This document shows, in pieces, positions 11,194 to 22,449 of a stretch of 64,000 nt of DNA; position 1 is the stretch's first letter, and the number at the start of each line of letters is the position of its first letter. The DNA is from Symbiodinium natans. Its lineage: Eukaryota > Sar > Dinophyceae > Suessiales > Symbiodiniaceae. Below the pieces are notes generated by a model. It was not told the DNA's origin. It was given only the letters and a program-made list of their open reading frames with translations, and did no database searches. The translations under genes were made by a program, and so were the position numbers. Where the stretch lies: contig CAJNDS010002235.1 in NCBI GenBank assembly GCA_905221605.1, positions 135,001-199,000 on the forward strand. The letters are read 5' to 3'.

Positions 11194-12057
11194 TCACTGG
11201 GCAGCTGACTGTCTTGACGGAGCAGCAGCACTGCTGGATGAAGCAGCCGCGCTGCTGGACAACAACTCCGAGCTGCTCAGCAGCCCCCACCAATCACAGT
11301 TGCAAGGCGACGGCACGCGGTGTTCGCGCAATGACGCAAGCATGACTGCATTGATTTTGGTGAATTCGCCAATGAAATCCGTTCCAGAGCATATGTGATT
11401 GCAGAAGTCGTTCGCGCAGCTGTCGTGCCACCAATGCAAGCAGAAAGGACACTGCACTGTGTTTCCCACGGCGCTTCTGCAGAAAACACATCTGTGAGTG
11501 TCGACAATTCCAGCTGCTTCTGGCACGTCCTGATGTTCACACAGTTCACACAGCCTACAGCCACTACATAGCCACTCACCTACCATGACCCTCCCAGCAT
11601 GTTGCTCGTGATTCTCCAGCATACAAGCGTGATGCATCCATGTAGCACTATCTGTATGTGTGTTTATATCAGAACGGCAGTGTATCAGAAGCCTACCACA
11701 CAACACACGCGTTGACTCCCACAGGTCCTGCGTACCGACGTCATTGCAATCTCTGTCCGCAAGCTGCGCACGCACTAGGACATTCAATGACATCACCTCA
11801 CAAAAGGCTTTCAGCCTCAGAAACTCTGACTGGACAGTATCCCTTCCAGCGTCTGTCTTCTTCAGCTTTCTCATTGTGGCTCCCACAAAGCTTATAAGAA
11901 TGTCTGCGTGGTCCTGTTCAATGCACAATTCAGGAAAGCCCATGCCCGAACTGACGCCAGTGCGATGCATGCTTGTGTCGGGCGTGGAATAAAGCACTTT
12001 GTTCGTTGCGTCCAGCAGCACCTGCCGGCCGGCACGCCTTTGAAGACCACGCCTGTG
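11194..12057 (-). CDS. Cysteine-rich zinc-finger-like protein
   Basis: Unknown role; likely zinc binding. Exon 12057-11580 begins at an acceptor (TTTCACAG), so an upstream exon is missing or the start is unclear. A 60-base intron 11579-11520 (GTGAGT...GTGCCAG, phase 1 both sides) leads to exon 11519-11194. If that intron is real, a CXXC-rich run seen in the unspliced frame is intronic, and the zinc-binding part is CVFC, CPFCLHWWHDSC and CNHIC, a RING/PHD-like spacing. The C-terminus is a serine/alanine tail ending at TGA near 11194. A helical region (SEFLRLKAFCEVMSLNVLV) precedes the cysteines. It lies downstream of the transposase-like gene on the same strand, separated by a telomere-like block. 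It could be an accessory protein of the same element or an independent gene. Confidence 0.5.
   Translation of the reverse strand, partial: HRRGLQRRAGRQVLLDATNKVLYSTPDTSMHRTGVSSGMGFPELCIEQDHADILISFVGATMRKLKKTDAGRDTVQSEFLRLKAFCEVMSLNVLVRAQLADRDCNDVGTQDLWESTRVLCGRLLIHCRSDINTHTDSATWMHHACMLENHEQHAGRVMVGEWLCSGCRLCELCEHQDVPEAAGIVDTHRCVFCRSAVGNTVQCPFCLHWWHDSCANDFCNHICSGTDFIGEFTKINAVMLASLREHRVPSPCNCDWWGLLSSSELLSSSAAASSSSAAAPSRQSAAQ
11520..11579 (-). other. Predicted 60-nt intron in zinc-finger gene
   Basis: GTGAGT donor and CCAG acceptor, phase 1 both sides. Its last bases (TGAACATCAGGACGTGC) match the sequence just before the second exon of the proline-rich gene at 9224. Confidence 0.5.
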
Positions 12058-12097
12058 AAACAACACGATTCAAGCACTATGTGTCATTCAACTATTC

Positions 12098-12182
12098 AAC
12101 CTAAACCCTAAACCCTAAACCGTAGACCCTAAACCCTAAACCTTAGGCCCTAGCCCTAGACCCTAAACCCTGAACCCTACAA
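12098..12182 (+). repeat. Degenerate telomere-like block
   Basis: About eleven CCCTAAA-related units with several substitutions,lying between the stop codon of the transposase-like gene and the zinc-finger gene. Confidence 0.85.
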
Positions 12183-12196
12183 CAATCTAAGCTTTA

Positions 12197-15100
12197 TCAA
12201 GAGTTCATGGTGTCATCTGAGTCATATGGTTCGAAATGAAAATATAAATATAACTGTTCAGCAAGTGGCTTGCCGGTGTTGTAGATCCAGTGGACCCACA
12301 TGACTTCTTGCGAGTTGTCGTTGAATTTGCAGCGCACACACTTGCATCTCTGAACAGGATCTTGCCCTCTGAGCAACACCAAACTTAAGCTGCGATCCTG
12401 ACCGGCTGGAAATGCTTTGACACGTGCAAACTCGCCCATGGCTACCAGCATGTGGTGGCAGGAAGTCGACCATTTAACAAGCACACGACCGGTTGCACCC
12501 ATGTCAACTATTTTCTGTGACCCCAGAGCACAAACCAACTGTTCTGGCATGCTAGGTTGGTTCAAGTTCAGATTGCCCTCGCTGTCGCCATCAGAGCTGA
12601 CATCACTTTCGTGGTCAGACGCTTCGGCCGCCGCAGAATCATCGTGGACGCCCTTGCCCCCAAACGTGTCCTCCAGATCCTGAGTCTCTAAAGCTGATCT
12701 GCCTGGCTGTCTCGTTAAATGCTGTGGCCGGCGACCGGAGCAACCCGCGCTGATGTCCTTGTTCTTCTCAGACCGGGCACGCCGCACCAACAAGAGCAGT
12801 GCCTCCTCCTCGAGCTCTCCAGGTGGCACCAATTCTGCATGTTGTTGCAGCTCTATTGCTGCTCTGTGCACATCTTCAGGCGACGCTGAAGCTGCCGCGC
12901 CAGCGCACGCCTGCTTGATTTCGGCGGCTGCAAGGCCGTCCGCGTTATCCTCATCTTCACTCGCTGCACTGGAGTCTGTTTGGTACTCCCCCTCGTCGCA
13001 GAGGTTGTTGTCCTGCAGGTATGTGTCCATAGCGTCACCTGCAACTTCCTTGTCGTCATCACTACAGTCATCATGGTCCTGGATTGGTCTTTTTCCTGCC
13101 TTTGATCTGCCTTTGCCAGCTGCTTTGGATTTGGTCTGTGTGTTCTTTGACTTCGCCTTGGCCTTGGCCTTGCGCTTGGGCTTGTGAGGCTTCTTGCTGG
13201 GAGGTCGAGGGAGTTGCTCCGCAGTCATCGCAAAGCATTGCTTCACATCAGCCAGTGCCAAGAATAATCTTTCCCCGCCTGCCAGCGCGGCCAGCCCGTG
13301 CACGAGAAGATGTGCCCTGCCTGGTGCGATTACAGCGCAGCCAACATTGAACGAAGCCCTGCCACGAGAGCACTCATCATGGAATGTCGATATGAGCAAT
13401 GTAGACTCTATGCAGTTGTATTCATTGTATTTCCACTCAAGATATACGCCGGCATCTTCTTGCTCAACAACGTCCACTTTCGAGAACATAACACTGACAG
13501 AGAACTTCTCAAGAACTGCATAAACATGTGGCAGCTGATGCGACCCTGACCCGGCTGCGCAGCTAGACTGGAAAACCGCCAGAAGCATGCCACGCTTGCT
13601 GTCCACACCAACCGCTTCGCCTTGTGATTGTTTAGCCTTCTTCTTCTTCTTGCCATGCAGAGCAGCGGTGGCTCTACGCCATCCCAGATTATAAGATTTG
13701 GCCCAGAGAATTGCTTCAGGCGACGTGAGCGATGTGAAGAACTGATCGTGGTCTCCAAGAATCTTGTCCTGTCGGATCACTGACACACCATCAGCCTTGT
13801 CGCCGTTGCACGCTGGGGCCACGCCCGGCGCGTCTTGATGGTCTTGCGAGTGAGACGCTGGAACCACGGGCAGCGATGAAGACATACCAACTCCACAGGC
13901 AAAGGGTGTGACCAACGAGACGGATTGCCCAATATAGCAAGTGCAGCGCCATGGTACCCAGTGATTGTAGCCAGCATTTGTTCAGCAGCATGTCTGATAC
14001 GCGACCATTTCTTCTGTCTTCGCATGGACCCATCTTCCGTGAGCGATCGCTTGATAGCAAGCCTAGCTGAGAGAAGCTCCAAGGAAATATTCGGACATCT
14101 GCGCCCAACCAGTTTAATCACGCTGTTGATCCCCTCGATCGCTTGTGTGTCAACAGGCTGCATCCTAGCCAAAGATTTCAGGAAGCCATACATGAAGCTA
14201 CCTGACACGGACGGAACGTCCGGGAACACACCGTGATCCCTCATGTGCTGCAACTCGCGACTGCACAATGCACGGATCTTCCGCGACGAATGGTCCAGAT
14301 CTTCCAAGCCAACCATAAGAAACTTCGTGGCAATATCTTTCCTCTTCTGTGAGAATTGCCGAGGCGGATCCTTTATCAGCCAGAACAATTGCCAAGGAAA
14401 CTGTTGCAACGGTCGTATGATACGTCTGCGAAATGCAGCCCAATGCATCAGTAGCAAACGCAAAGCCACATAACGCATGTGCAAGACATCCCTGTCGGAA
14501 AGACCCTTCTGATCGTCAAGACATCCTGATAGATGCATCGCCTGAGAAACAATTTCTGGAAGCCTGTGGAAGAGAGTCTGAAACTCGCGCGTGATCTGAC
14601 CAAGTTTCGATGTGATAAGCTTGAACATACATTCACCCCCACGAGACTCTTTCTGGACGAAGAGCATAAAGTGTCGCAACGGAGAACGAAGTGTCCGACA
14701 CAGAAACAACAGGCACCAAAATACGCACGACGTCACAGCGCGAAGTGTGCCCGTGCACCATTTTGTCAGCTTTATCTTGTAGGAGGCCACATCGTCCATC
14801 CCATCAGACTCCTTGACAAGGCCAGAGTCACCGCCGTCACCTGTATCTTCCACACAGCAACAGGATGCACACAACACTGAACACGTGGCTGCCAGCTGCG
14901 TGACACCCCCCTCAATGTATAAGTAAGGCACTTTGAACACATACACTTATCACATTACATGAACTCATGAGCTCTCACAGGCTCTCACACTGCACACTCT
15001 CGCTGTCTCACATACCCACAAACCCACGCAAAAGATAAACCCCCAAACAAACAAACAAACAAACAACCAAACAAACAAACAAACACACAACCTGAATGAT

Positions 15101-17349
15101 GTGTACATTGCGCTCGCTGCCTGCTGCTGGTGCTGCCTCGGCTGATGCTGGGTCTGCTGCGGCTGCGTCAACATTTTCCGCGTCGACCGCGTCGGCTGCT
15201 GTGTCGGTGTCAGCCTTCATGAATTTGCTCAGTACTCGCAGCATAACAGGCTCCACCAACGGCCGCCCCCGCTCCAACAAAAACTCTTCTGCACCCTCCA
15301 CGCTCCCCCACCTCCCTGACGAAACGCTCAACGGGTATCTTTGGCCCAGCAGGCGGGTGTCCTCACTCGCTTCGCCTTGCCCATCGTGCACGTCCTGCCA
15401 AGCTGTCATCATAGCTGACGCTTTCTCTCGCCAGAGATTTGTTAGTTTGGCGATAGAGCTATAGTACCGGTCAAAGCCGCGAAGGGTTTCGCTGCTAAAC
15501 GCTTCGGCGATAAGCTCGTCCACCAACTCGAGCCCACCACGCACCGCTGCGTGGAATATGTGAAGGTAACAGTCCGACGGAATGTAGACGATGCGGTCGA
15601 CGTCCTCTACACTGGCAGCTGTCCTCTTGCGTCTGGCCAGCTGGTCCGAGCCACGGTCGGTTGTATCAAGATATACAATAACTGATCTGCTTGCGTCCAG
15701 TGAAGAATCCCTGAGCTAAGTCGAAGCACTGCAATTACAGTTCAATTACATTACATGGTGCAACAAGCGATTACGACTATGACTCTATGACAGCTGAAAG
15801 GCTAAAAGTAATGAGTTATCACGAAGTTATCATGTCATGCTATGTGCTGACTCACCGCACGACGCACGCACTGACCGTACTCATCCAACTAGGCAAACGC
15901 ATGCCAACTTCATAATGCACCAAACCAATGCACACCTAGCTTCTCTTGGCTCAGTTCTGCGACGATGTCGGACACAGATGGCACTCCAATCGAGTTCAGT
16001 TGCTTCTGCAAAATACCCGCGGCGTGTTCCGCGGTGCACCCCGACACGATCTGTAGATCTGACCTGACAATCAACGGCACGAGACACACAAACAAGCAAT
16101 GCTGCCGCAACACCGCAACACGTGTGTGACCGTGTGTGATGAACGAGTCTGCTAACAGAAAAAAACACTGATAGCTTGCAGCCGGACAATCATCCAAATA
16201 ATAAGACAACTCAGGCTCGTGCAGACATCTTCGAATTTTCATGAACGCGTCGGTTGACACAGGAAAGCTCTTGAGCGAAGCGGTGACAAGTCCTAGCTCA
16301 GCCTCTGTCACGTGGAGCTTTTCTCTCCTCCAAATGGATGAATGTGTAGCGTCTGCTCGCACGGATATAACCAAAAGGCTCCAAGCAGATTCGTCGTACG
16401 CGATGTCGGCGAGGTCTGGTGCGTCCACACCTGGTACCGTGGCGCGACCAGTCGAACGCAACACCGACATAAGATCAGACGTGTAGTCCTGCATGCTCGC
16501 AGCCAGCGCTGCCCCTGTACGTATTTCGGAGCGTATAACCGTAGATCCCGATAGATCCACCATGAGCAACGCCCCAAAGTCTGCGGCTGCAACGTGAGCA
16601 ATGTTGCGCCTAATTCCCAAGGCAAGCGTTGCAGTCGGTGTAAGGCGTTTCCCAGAACGGCCCGTCTGGAGAACAAGCGTTGACTCATTGCTTGACTTAG
16701 CATCTTGCAATGATTGTTGCTTCGTTGCACGTGACGCAGACACGGACAGTTTCCTGTTCAAACGTCTCTTTGCAAGCTTCGCAACAGCCAGCTGTTCAGA
16801 CATTCTTCGAAGCGATGCGCATGCCTGTGCCCCAACAATAGCGCAACGAGCCGCGGTCATGTTTGCAAAATCATCATGCTTCAAGTCTTTTAACTTCTGC
16901 AAAGTGAGCCTGGACCCTCCCCAGCCAACATTTCTCACAGCCAACTGAGTCTGGTCGGCAGCTGCTTGTACTGGCACAATCTGCTCACCCACATGGTTGT
17001 CAGCATGTTCATGTTCAGTCTCGTCTTCATCTATGTCCAGGACTGTAAGCGATGATGACTGTGTTGATCTACTGGCTGCCCACACATCGTGTGCACGCAA
17101 CTGCGACAACTCATGTGGCGCAGGTGACGGTGAAGGTATATGAGACGGTGCACTCGTGCCCTCGCCCTCCATAGCTACCAATGAGACACCTGGGTTGGGT
17201 GTGTCATCGTCGTCGATCACGACTGTCGCACCGCTTGAAGGTACTGCTGCGAAGTCGATTAAAGGAAGCCCCAAATCGGGCAGCAACGCCTGCACGTCAC
17301 TGTGCTTGACAAAGCGCTGCATGACAGAAGGAACCTGAGGCAGCAACAT
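12197..17349 (-). CDS. Large hAT-like transposase-type protein, four exons, ~1539 aa
   Basis: Probably a DDE-type (RNase H-fold) transposase of an uncharacterised dinoflagellate family. Exons 17349-15934, 15715-15092, 14895-13888 and 13768-12197 all join in phase 0. The introns 15091-14896 (GTTGTG...CGCAG) and 13887-13769 (GTATGT...CGACAG) are well supported; the first join (15933-15716) has alternatives. Exon 2 holds IVYLDTTDRGSD, then PSDCYLHIFHAAV (a D..C..H pattern as in hAT enzymes) and GRWGSVEGAEEF, like the RW block of hAT. Exon 3 holds VDTQAIEGINSVIKLVGRR, which resembles the E-plus-N segment near the end of DDE domains. Exon 1 has the conserved-looking RSGKRLTPTATLALGIRR. Exon 4 adds a basic stretch (KPHKPKRKAKAKAKSK), acidic runs and a C-terminal globular part. 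Catalytic residues are inferred from spacing, not from alignment. The first ATG (17349) is assumed. Confidence 0.6.
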
Positions 17350-18660
17350 AATTTTGCATCCAAGACACTGGGCTCATGAGACAAGTTAGTTATTTCCATG
17401 ACACTACATCACACCCGTGCTCCAACAACAACGTGCCAAACAAGTTACAAGGTCACTGCACGTTTGCAGCCAAACAACTTTTGACATCGCAGCATGTACT
17501 CTGCTCTGAGCATGACGCCGGAGCTCACCCTGAGTAACCAGAATGTCCACAAGGATCGTTTGAAGTGGCACTCTGCCGTACACACTACAGCCAGAGACTG
17601 TGGTTTTGTTTGATGATGCCCAGACATTCAGTCTTCTTCCAGCAATCACACGGCCCGCCATCTGATCCGCATGTGTTTCTTCTCTGCCGTGTGAACTGTT
17701 TTTTTTGTTTGATCATGCCCAGACGTTCAGTCTTCTTCCAGCAACCGCCCGGCTCGCAATCTGATCCGCATGTGATTCTACTCCGCGTGTGATGATGTAT
17801 CGTATTAAGATGGCAGATGTATGTGCTGCAACCACCACCTTGATTTGTATATGGCAGAGCATCATACTCTTTGGGCATCGCGGCTTCGTCTCGTGCAAAC
17901 CGTGCAAACGATACAAACACTCAGACTCTCACTCAGCGTCACAGTCGCATGCATGCATGTGTGCGGGGGTGAAACAGCGACTAACTGAAACTGCCACAGT
18001 TGCATGAATCGTGTGTGTGGGGTGAAACAACGGCTAACTGAAACTGCCACAGTTGCATGATGTTGCATGGGTTGTGGTGAAACAACTACTCCTAATTGAT
18101 ATCGCCTAAGCTCATGTAGTGTCTCATCCCTACAAATAGTATGCCCAGCACAGCCCTAAATCTATAGTTATTCCATGTCGAAAGTGTTCGACTTATACAT
18201 TCTGGGGTCATGTTGTGGTGTTTCTTATAGCCGTGCACTCTTAACATCAACTCTTCTGCGCCACAAAACATCAAAATTTGGCCGACCGAAAATATAGGTT
18301 TACCTCTCGTGCCTCCACAAAACATCATGTTTCAGCCAGCCCCCCCCCATGTGCTACAAGCTCTTGCCGGAAAAACAATTAAGACCCACCGCCCCCGACC
18401 AATGAAAAGCATAGTCCATAGGATTGTCGGAAACCATCAGTTCTAAGACAACCTGGTCCATATTTCGTAAGCATTTGGATGTTCATAGTCTGTGGGGATT
18501 GGATTTAAGGGGAGGATATGTCGCCTTTGGTTGAGGCTTGTGAATGCCCTGTCAAGAACCAGAAGACGCCAGAAAACGTCGTAGAGTCTGCCGGGAAGAA
18601 GTGGACTCGTCTTCACAAACAAACGAAACGTAAGCTACAGCCCGACCAGCCCAGTGCAAC
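17350..18660. other. Gene-poor junction with tandem duplications
   Basis: No convincing gene. Two tandem duplications are visible: a ~105-base unit (about 17593-17680 and 17704-17790, sharing ATTCAGTCTTCTTCCAGCAA-like sequence) and a ~55-base unit (about 17965-18060, sharing AACTGAAACTGCCACAGTTG). This marks the change from compact genes to the telomere-repeat mosaic. Confidence 0.7.
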
Positions 18661-18679
18661 GTGGGGAAAAATCGCCACA

Positions 18680-18732
18680 CCCTAAACCCTAAACCCTAAA
18701 CCCTAAACCCTAAACCCTAAACCCTAAACCCC
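18680..18732 (+). repeat. Telomere-like array (CCCTAAA)7
   Basis: Perfect units, the first of the mosaic. A coding-like island on the minus strand lies directly beside it (18826-18742). Confidence 0.95.
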
Positions 18733-18741
18733 TCACAAAAG

Positions 18742-18826
18742 CTGCATGCCGAGGTCCCGACAAGCTCTTCGCCTGGCAACGACTTGCTGGCTGACTTTAC
18801 CAGCGGAGAGAAACGGTTCACCTTCG
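18742..18826 (-). CDS. Exon-like island (unassigned)
   Basis: Minus-strand open stretch reading VNRFSPLVKSASKSLPGEEL, bounded by CCCTAAA on one side. It may be a 3' exon of the channel gene or of another gene; no splice mate is identified. Confidence 0.3.
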
Positions 18827-18875
18827 GGGTTTGAAGGGGGCGTAATACTACCCAAAACGGCTAAACGGTTACCCA

Positions 18876-18983
18876 TTGGGATGTTCTTCCCCCTTGTACG
18901 AACAGTCCTTAATGGGCATCATAACAGGGGGTTCTAAATTCCCGATAAAGGACTCTTAGTTAGTGCAAGGGGGAACATCCCAA
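18876..18983. mobile_element. Hairpin element, family 1
   Basis: Long inverted repeat with ends TTGGGATGTTC...GAACATCCCAA and inner arms containing CTTGTACGAACAGTCCTTA and its near complement. Non-coding, MITE-like. Other copies are at 24705, 37671, 39088 and 48338. Confidence 0.75.
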
Positions 18984-19453
18984 GTTACCTACTCAGCAGC
19001 TGAGATGGAAGGTCGGCGGCCGGACAACGAAAGACCCTAAACACTAAACCCCTAGACCCGAGGTGGTGTGGCTCCCAGAAGCGAAAGAGCCCTAAACCCT
19101 AAACCCTAAACCCTAAACCCTAAACCCTAAACCATCCTGGAGGTACCATCTGCGTTTTCTGTCTATTACACACGCAATACCACACAGCACATGATGTGTG
19201 TAGCTTATGCGCTCTAGAAGCTGTATCAAGCAAGGACATGTATTCATGTATTGCGCATATGATATTGCTGAGGAAACAAAAATACAAAGATATACATATA
19301 AATAAATACATAAGTTATATATATATATATGCAAATATGGGCGGTCGTTGTGGGGTGGGTTGAGGGCATGGGTCTGAAGCCACGCGGACATGCCCCTCGA
19401 CTCTGAGAACCCTAAACCCCAAGACCCTTCTTCTACTTGAGGATTTGGGGCCG

Positions 19454-19542
19454 TGGGGCTCCAATGTAGTTCCTTTTTGGGTTAGTTATAGGGGATTCTA
19501 GTATACTACCCCAAAAAGGTACTACATAGGAGCCTTTGGGTA
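19454..19542. mobile_element. Hairpin element, family 2
   Basis: Near-perfect palindrome of about 88 bases: left arm GGCTCCAATGTAGTTCCTTT, right arm its complement with few changes, ending GCCTTTGGGTA. Five copies occur in the window. Confidence 0.8.
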
Positions 19543-19800
19543 GGGCTCAGGGCTCCTGGTTTAGCATTCAAGGTGTCGGCATGCCCAGGGAAAGCAGAGG
19601 GTTACAAACGAAAGCCGGAACCCAATTCAAAACAAAAAGGCCTCGGGCGTGTGCAATCCAGAATGAAGCATGATTGTGAAGGAAACTATAGGCTTGTACC
19701 CCAAGACCTCAGCCCTAAACCATAATATTGCACCCCTCACCCGATCTCTAGCAGAACTTTATTGATAAGAAACAACTGACAACTCCCTAAACCCCAAAAA

Positions 19801-19915
19801 ACCGAAACTAGGATGGCCTTGAACACTCTCTGAGAAATATTCCTAAATATGACCCTCTTATATAAACCCTGAAAGGGTGAAATACGAAATATACCAAGGG
19901 CCTACCTAGTGAAAT
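19801..19915. mobile_element. Dispersed element, family 8 (uninterrupted copy)
   Basis: Shares ACTAGGATGGCC, ATTCCTAAATATG, GGGCCTACC and the right flank TCAGACCAA with copies at 30765-30875 and 31318-31490. The last is interrupted by telomere repeats. Confidence 0.65.
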
Positions 19916-20352
19916 CTCAGACCAATTTCCAGGCCGAAGCGCAATTTCGACGCACCGGATCCTGGTGGCCGTCCATATTCTCTCCATGGCACGCAGGGAA
20001 AGTTTTGGTGGTCTTTAGGGAGGGTTTTCGGGGTTTGGGCTTGAAGGCTTAGGGTTACGTGATCCAGAAATACAGCTCCCTGTCCTAGACCCTTAAGATA
20101 CCCTCTAAATACCAGGCCCTTATTCAGGAGTCTTCAGGCGGACCTAAATCGTTAGCATAGAGCTTTGGGGAGGGGGGGGGGGGGTTATGGTAGTAAAAGT
20201 ATATAATGACCACACGGGAATACCAATAGCAATTATTCCGAAACCCTCATGTTCTAAACCCTAAACCCTAAACCCTAAACCCTAAACTCTGGGGCAGGAT
20301 CTGGGCCATGTTTCAGGGTGTTGGGGGCGATTGCACTCACCCCGCCAGAGTG

Positions 20353-20402
20353 CTCTCGCGCGGGGGCCTGAGCATGGGAGGGGGACCCGAGGGTGCATCC
20401 AC
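20353..20402 (-). CDS. Exon-like island with GTGAGT donor (unassigned)
   Basis: Minus-strand reading PSGPPPMLRPPRESTLAG directly followed by the canonical donor GTGAGT. It is flanked by telomere repeats and is possibly a 3' exon of the channel gene. Confidence 0.35.
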
Positions 20403-20407
20403 AGGCT

Positions 20408-20580
20408 TAAGCCCTAAGCCCTAAACCCTGAGCCCTAAGCCGCACGCCCTAAGCCCTAAGCCCTAAACCCTAAACCCTAAACCCTAAGCCCTTAAACCCT
20501 AAATCCTAAACCCTGAAGCTTAAACCCTTGAACCCTAAACCCCAAACCCTAAACCCTGAACCCTCGACCCCTGAACCTTG
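20408..20580 (+). repeat. Degenerate telomere-like array
   Basis: CCCTAAA mixed with CCCTAAG, CCCTGAA and CCTTAAA variants, much more diverged than the neighbouring arrays. Confidence 0.9.
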
Positions 20581-20648
20581 CGAGGTTGATGGGGAGCCCT
20601 CTTTCTGGGCAACAGCATCAGACACTTCAGGTGGTTCTTCCAGGAAAG
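20581..20648 (-). CDS. Exon-like island (unassigned)
   Basis: Minus-strand reading EEPPEVSDAVAQKEGSPSTS, wedged between two CCCTAAA arrays. Acidic/serine-rich, as expected of a tail region. Confidence 0.35.
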
Positions 20649-20659
20649 GGTTGGGCTAA

Positions 20660-20722
20660 CACCCTAAACCCTAAACCCTAAACCCTAAACCCTAAACCCT
20701 AAACCCTAAACCCTAAGCCCTC
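20660..20722 (+). repeat. Telomere-like array (CCCTAAA)8
   Basis: Nearly perfect units. Confidence 0.95.
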
Positions 20723-20825
20723 ATTGAAACATGGGGCCGGTCCAGGCTCCCCAACTCGGACGCATGGAGACTTCATTTGCTGAGCAGTCCTACTTGGAGT
20801 TTCATGGGACTTCTTCACCAGGTAT

Positions 20826-20934
20826 ACTTAGTTGCCCAATACCTTGGCCCAAAAAGTTTAAACTTTTCTTTTAGTAGGGGTTTAGTATACCCAAAAAGTG
20901 TCAAGTTCACCTATTGGGCTTCTAAGTATAACTC
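20826..20934. mobile_element. Hairpin element, family 9
   Basis: Terminal inverted repeats TACTTAGTTGCCCAATA and TATTGGGCTTCTAAGTA with an inner arm AAGTTTAAACTT. A diverged copy lies at about 41847-41955. Confidence 0.6.
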
Positions 20935-22415
20935 TACTGATAAGCTACTTGCAAACCCCTTAGGTGCCCTAGTATGGTTCTAGGTACAGTTATCAGTACA
21001 GTTTGTAACTGGTTCATAAGGACCATGAACCTCCAAGTACGGGTGCTCTTAGAGTGTAGGGAACCAGGGAGTTGAGAGGATGTCGGGGGTGGTAGTGTGC
21101 CCTCTACAGCAGTGTCTAGAGTCTACATGAACCGTTACCAATAACCAAGGGGAAAAACAGGTAAAACTGTAACATTCCGACTAAACAAGGAAACCCAACA
21201 AAAAGGCGAAGTAAGGAAATTGGACAGATTGGTCGACCTACGAAGCAGAAACTTCCAGGGGGGGAAGCCGCGGGGCAGCTGCTTCTCTACGTGCTGGGAA
21301 CAAAACCGAAACCCGAAACCCTGCACCCTAAACCCCCGATTTATGATGGGAATCCCAGAGTGGACTACAACTTCTAGAAAGCCACCCCCCCCCCCCCCCC
21401 CCCCCCCCCCACGTGTGCATGTAGTCAGAATCTAGCCGAGGAAAGTGGATTTAGGGGCTTGAAGATTTTAGGGTTTAGGGTTTAGGGTGCCGAGGAAAGG
21501 GGATTTAGCGGCTTGAGGCGTTTAGGGTTTAGGGTTTACAGAGCTTCAAGTCTACAACCCTGAACCCGAGACCCTCCAAAAGAAGCTGATTCAACGTTTA
21601 CTGCTTTAATTTAAAGCAGCATTCGCCTAAGACCGTCAACCGTTGTTGTTAAGGGAAGTCTCTTTCAAGGTTTATCGGACTTAGTGCAACGTATACTTAC
21701 CCGAACAAGAAGAGAAAATATCCTAAACCCTAACCCTAAACCCTAAACCCTAAACCCTAAACCATGTTCCTTTCTTACGGTTGTCCGAGCCAAAGCCTCA
21801 AAAGGCGCGCAGAGCTCGAATTTTCTAAGCTGCCAGAAATAAAAGCGATCTCACACGTGTCACAAGCCCGGAGGGGTTGTTATTATACAATAAAAATAAC
21901 AACATGTGCATGTATCTATACATACGCATATGTTTATGTTCGCTTCTTTCCACATGATAAGTAAAACAAACCAATAAACACAGGTGCATATACATATATA
22001 TATACATGTATATATATATATATGTATAGTTGTTTGTTCATTTAGCCGTATTAGTAACTATTGTCATCCAAGGACCTATGGGCGAACCAAGCCATTTGGA
22101 AGGCTCAAGGGTGAGTAGTCGCAACAAAAAAGTCTTCTAGTGCCTTAGTTGGCTAAGGGAGATTACCGGTCAGAAAGGAAAAAAGGGTGAGCAAGGGGCA
22201 CCCCGATTATAGCTATAGCAACTAAAGCTGCATGTGTCTTCCAACTATCCGTACATGTACAGGCCCTCTCACTGGAGGTGTCGGAGAGTGTTGTTCACTT
22301 CCTGGGCGAGCTGTTCCTTCAAAGTTAGGGTGAAGGGTCTTTGGGGAGTTGAAACGAATCCGAATGGTCACTCAACCAAAGCTCAGACGCCACCAACCAT
22401 AGCTGCATGGTGACG

Positions 22416-22449
<34 letters not shown>

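Noticed and set aside
11540-11575. Extra CXXC motifs (CSGCRLCELC) in the zinc-finger gene
   Set aside because: They fall inside a likely 60-nt GTGAGT intron, so they are probably not in the protein.
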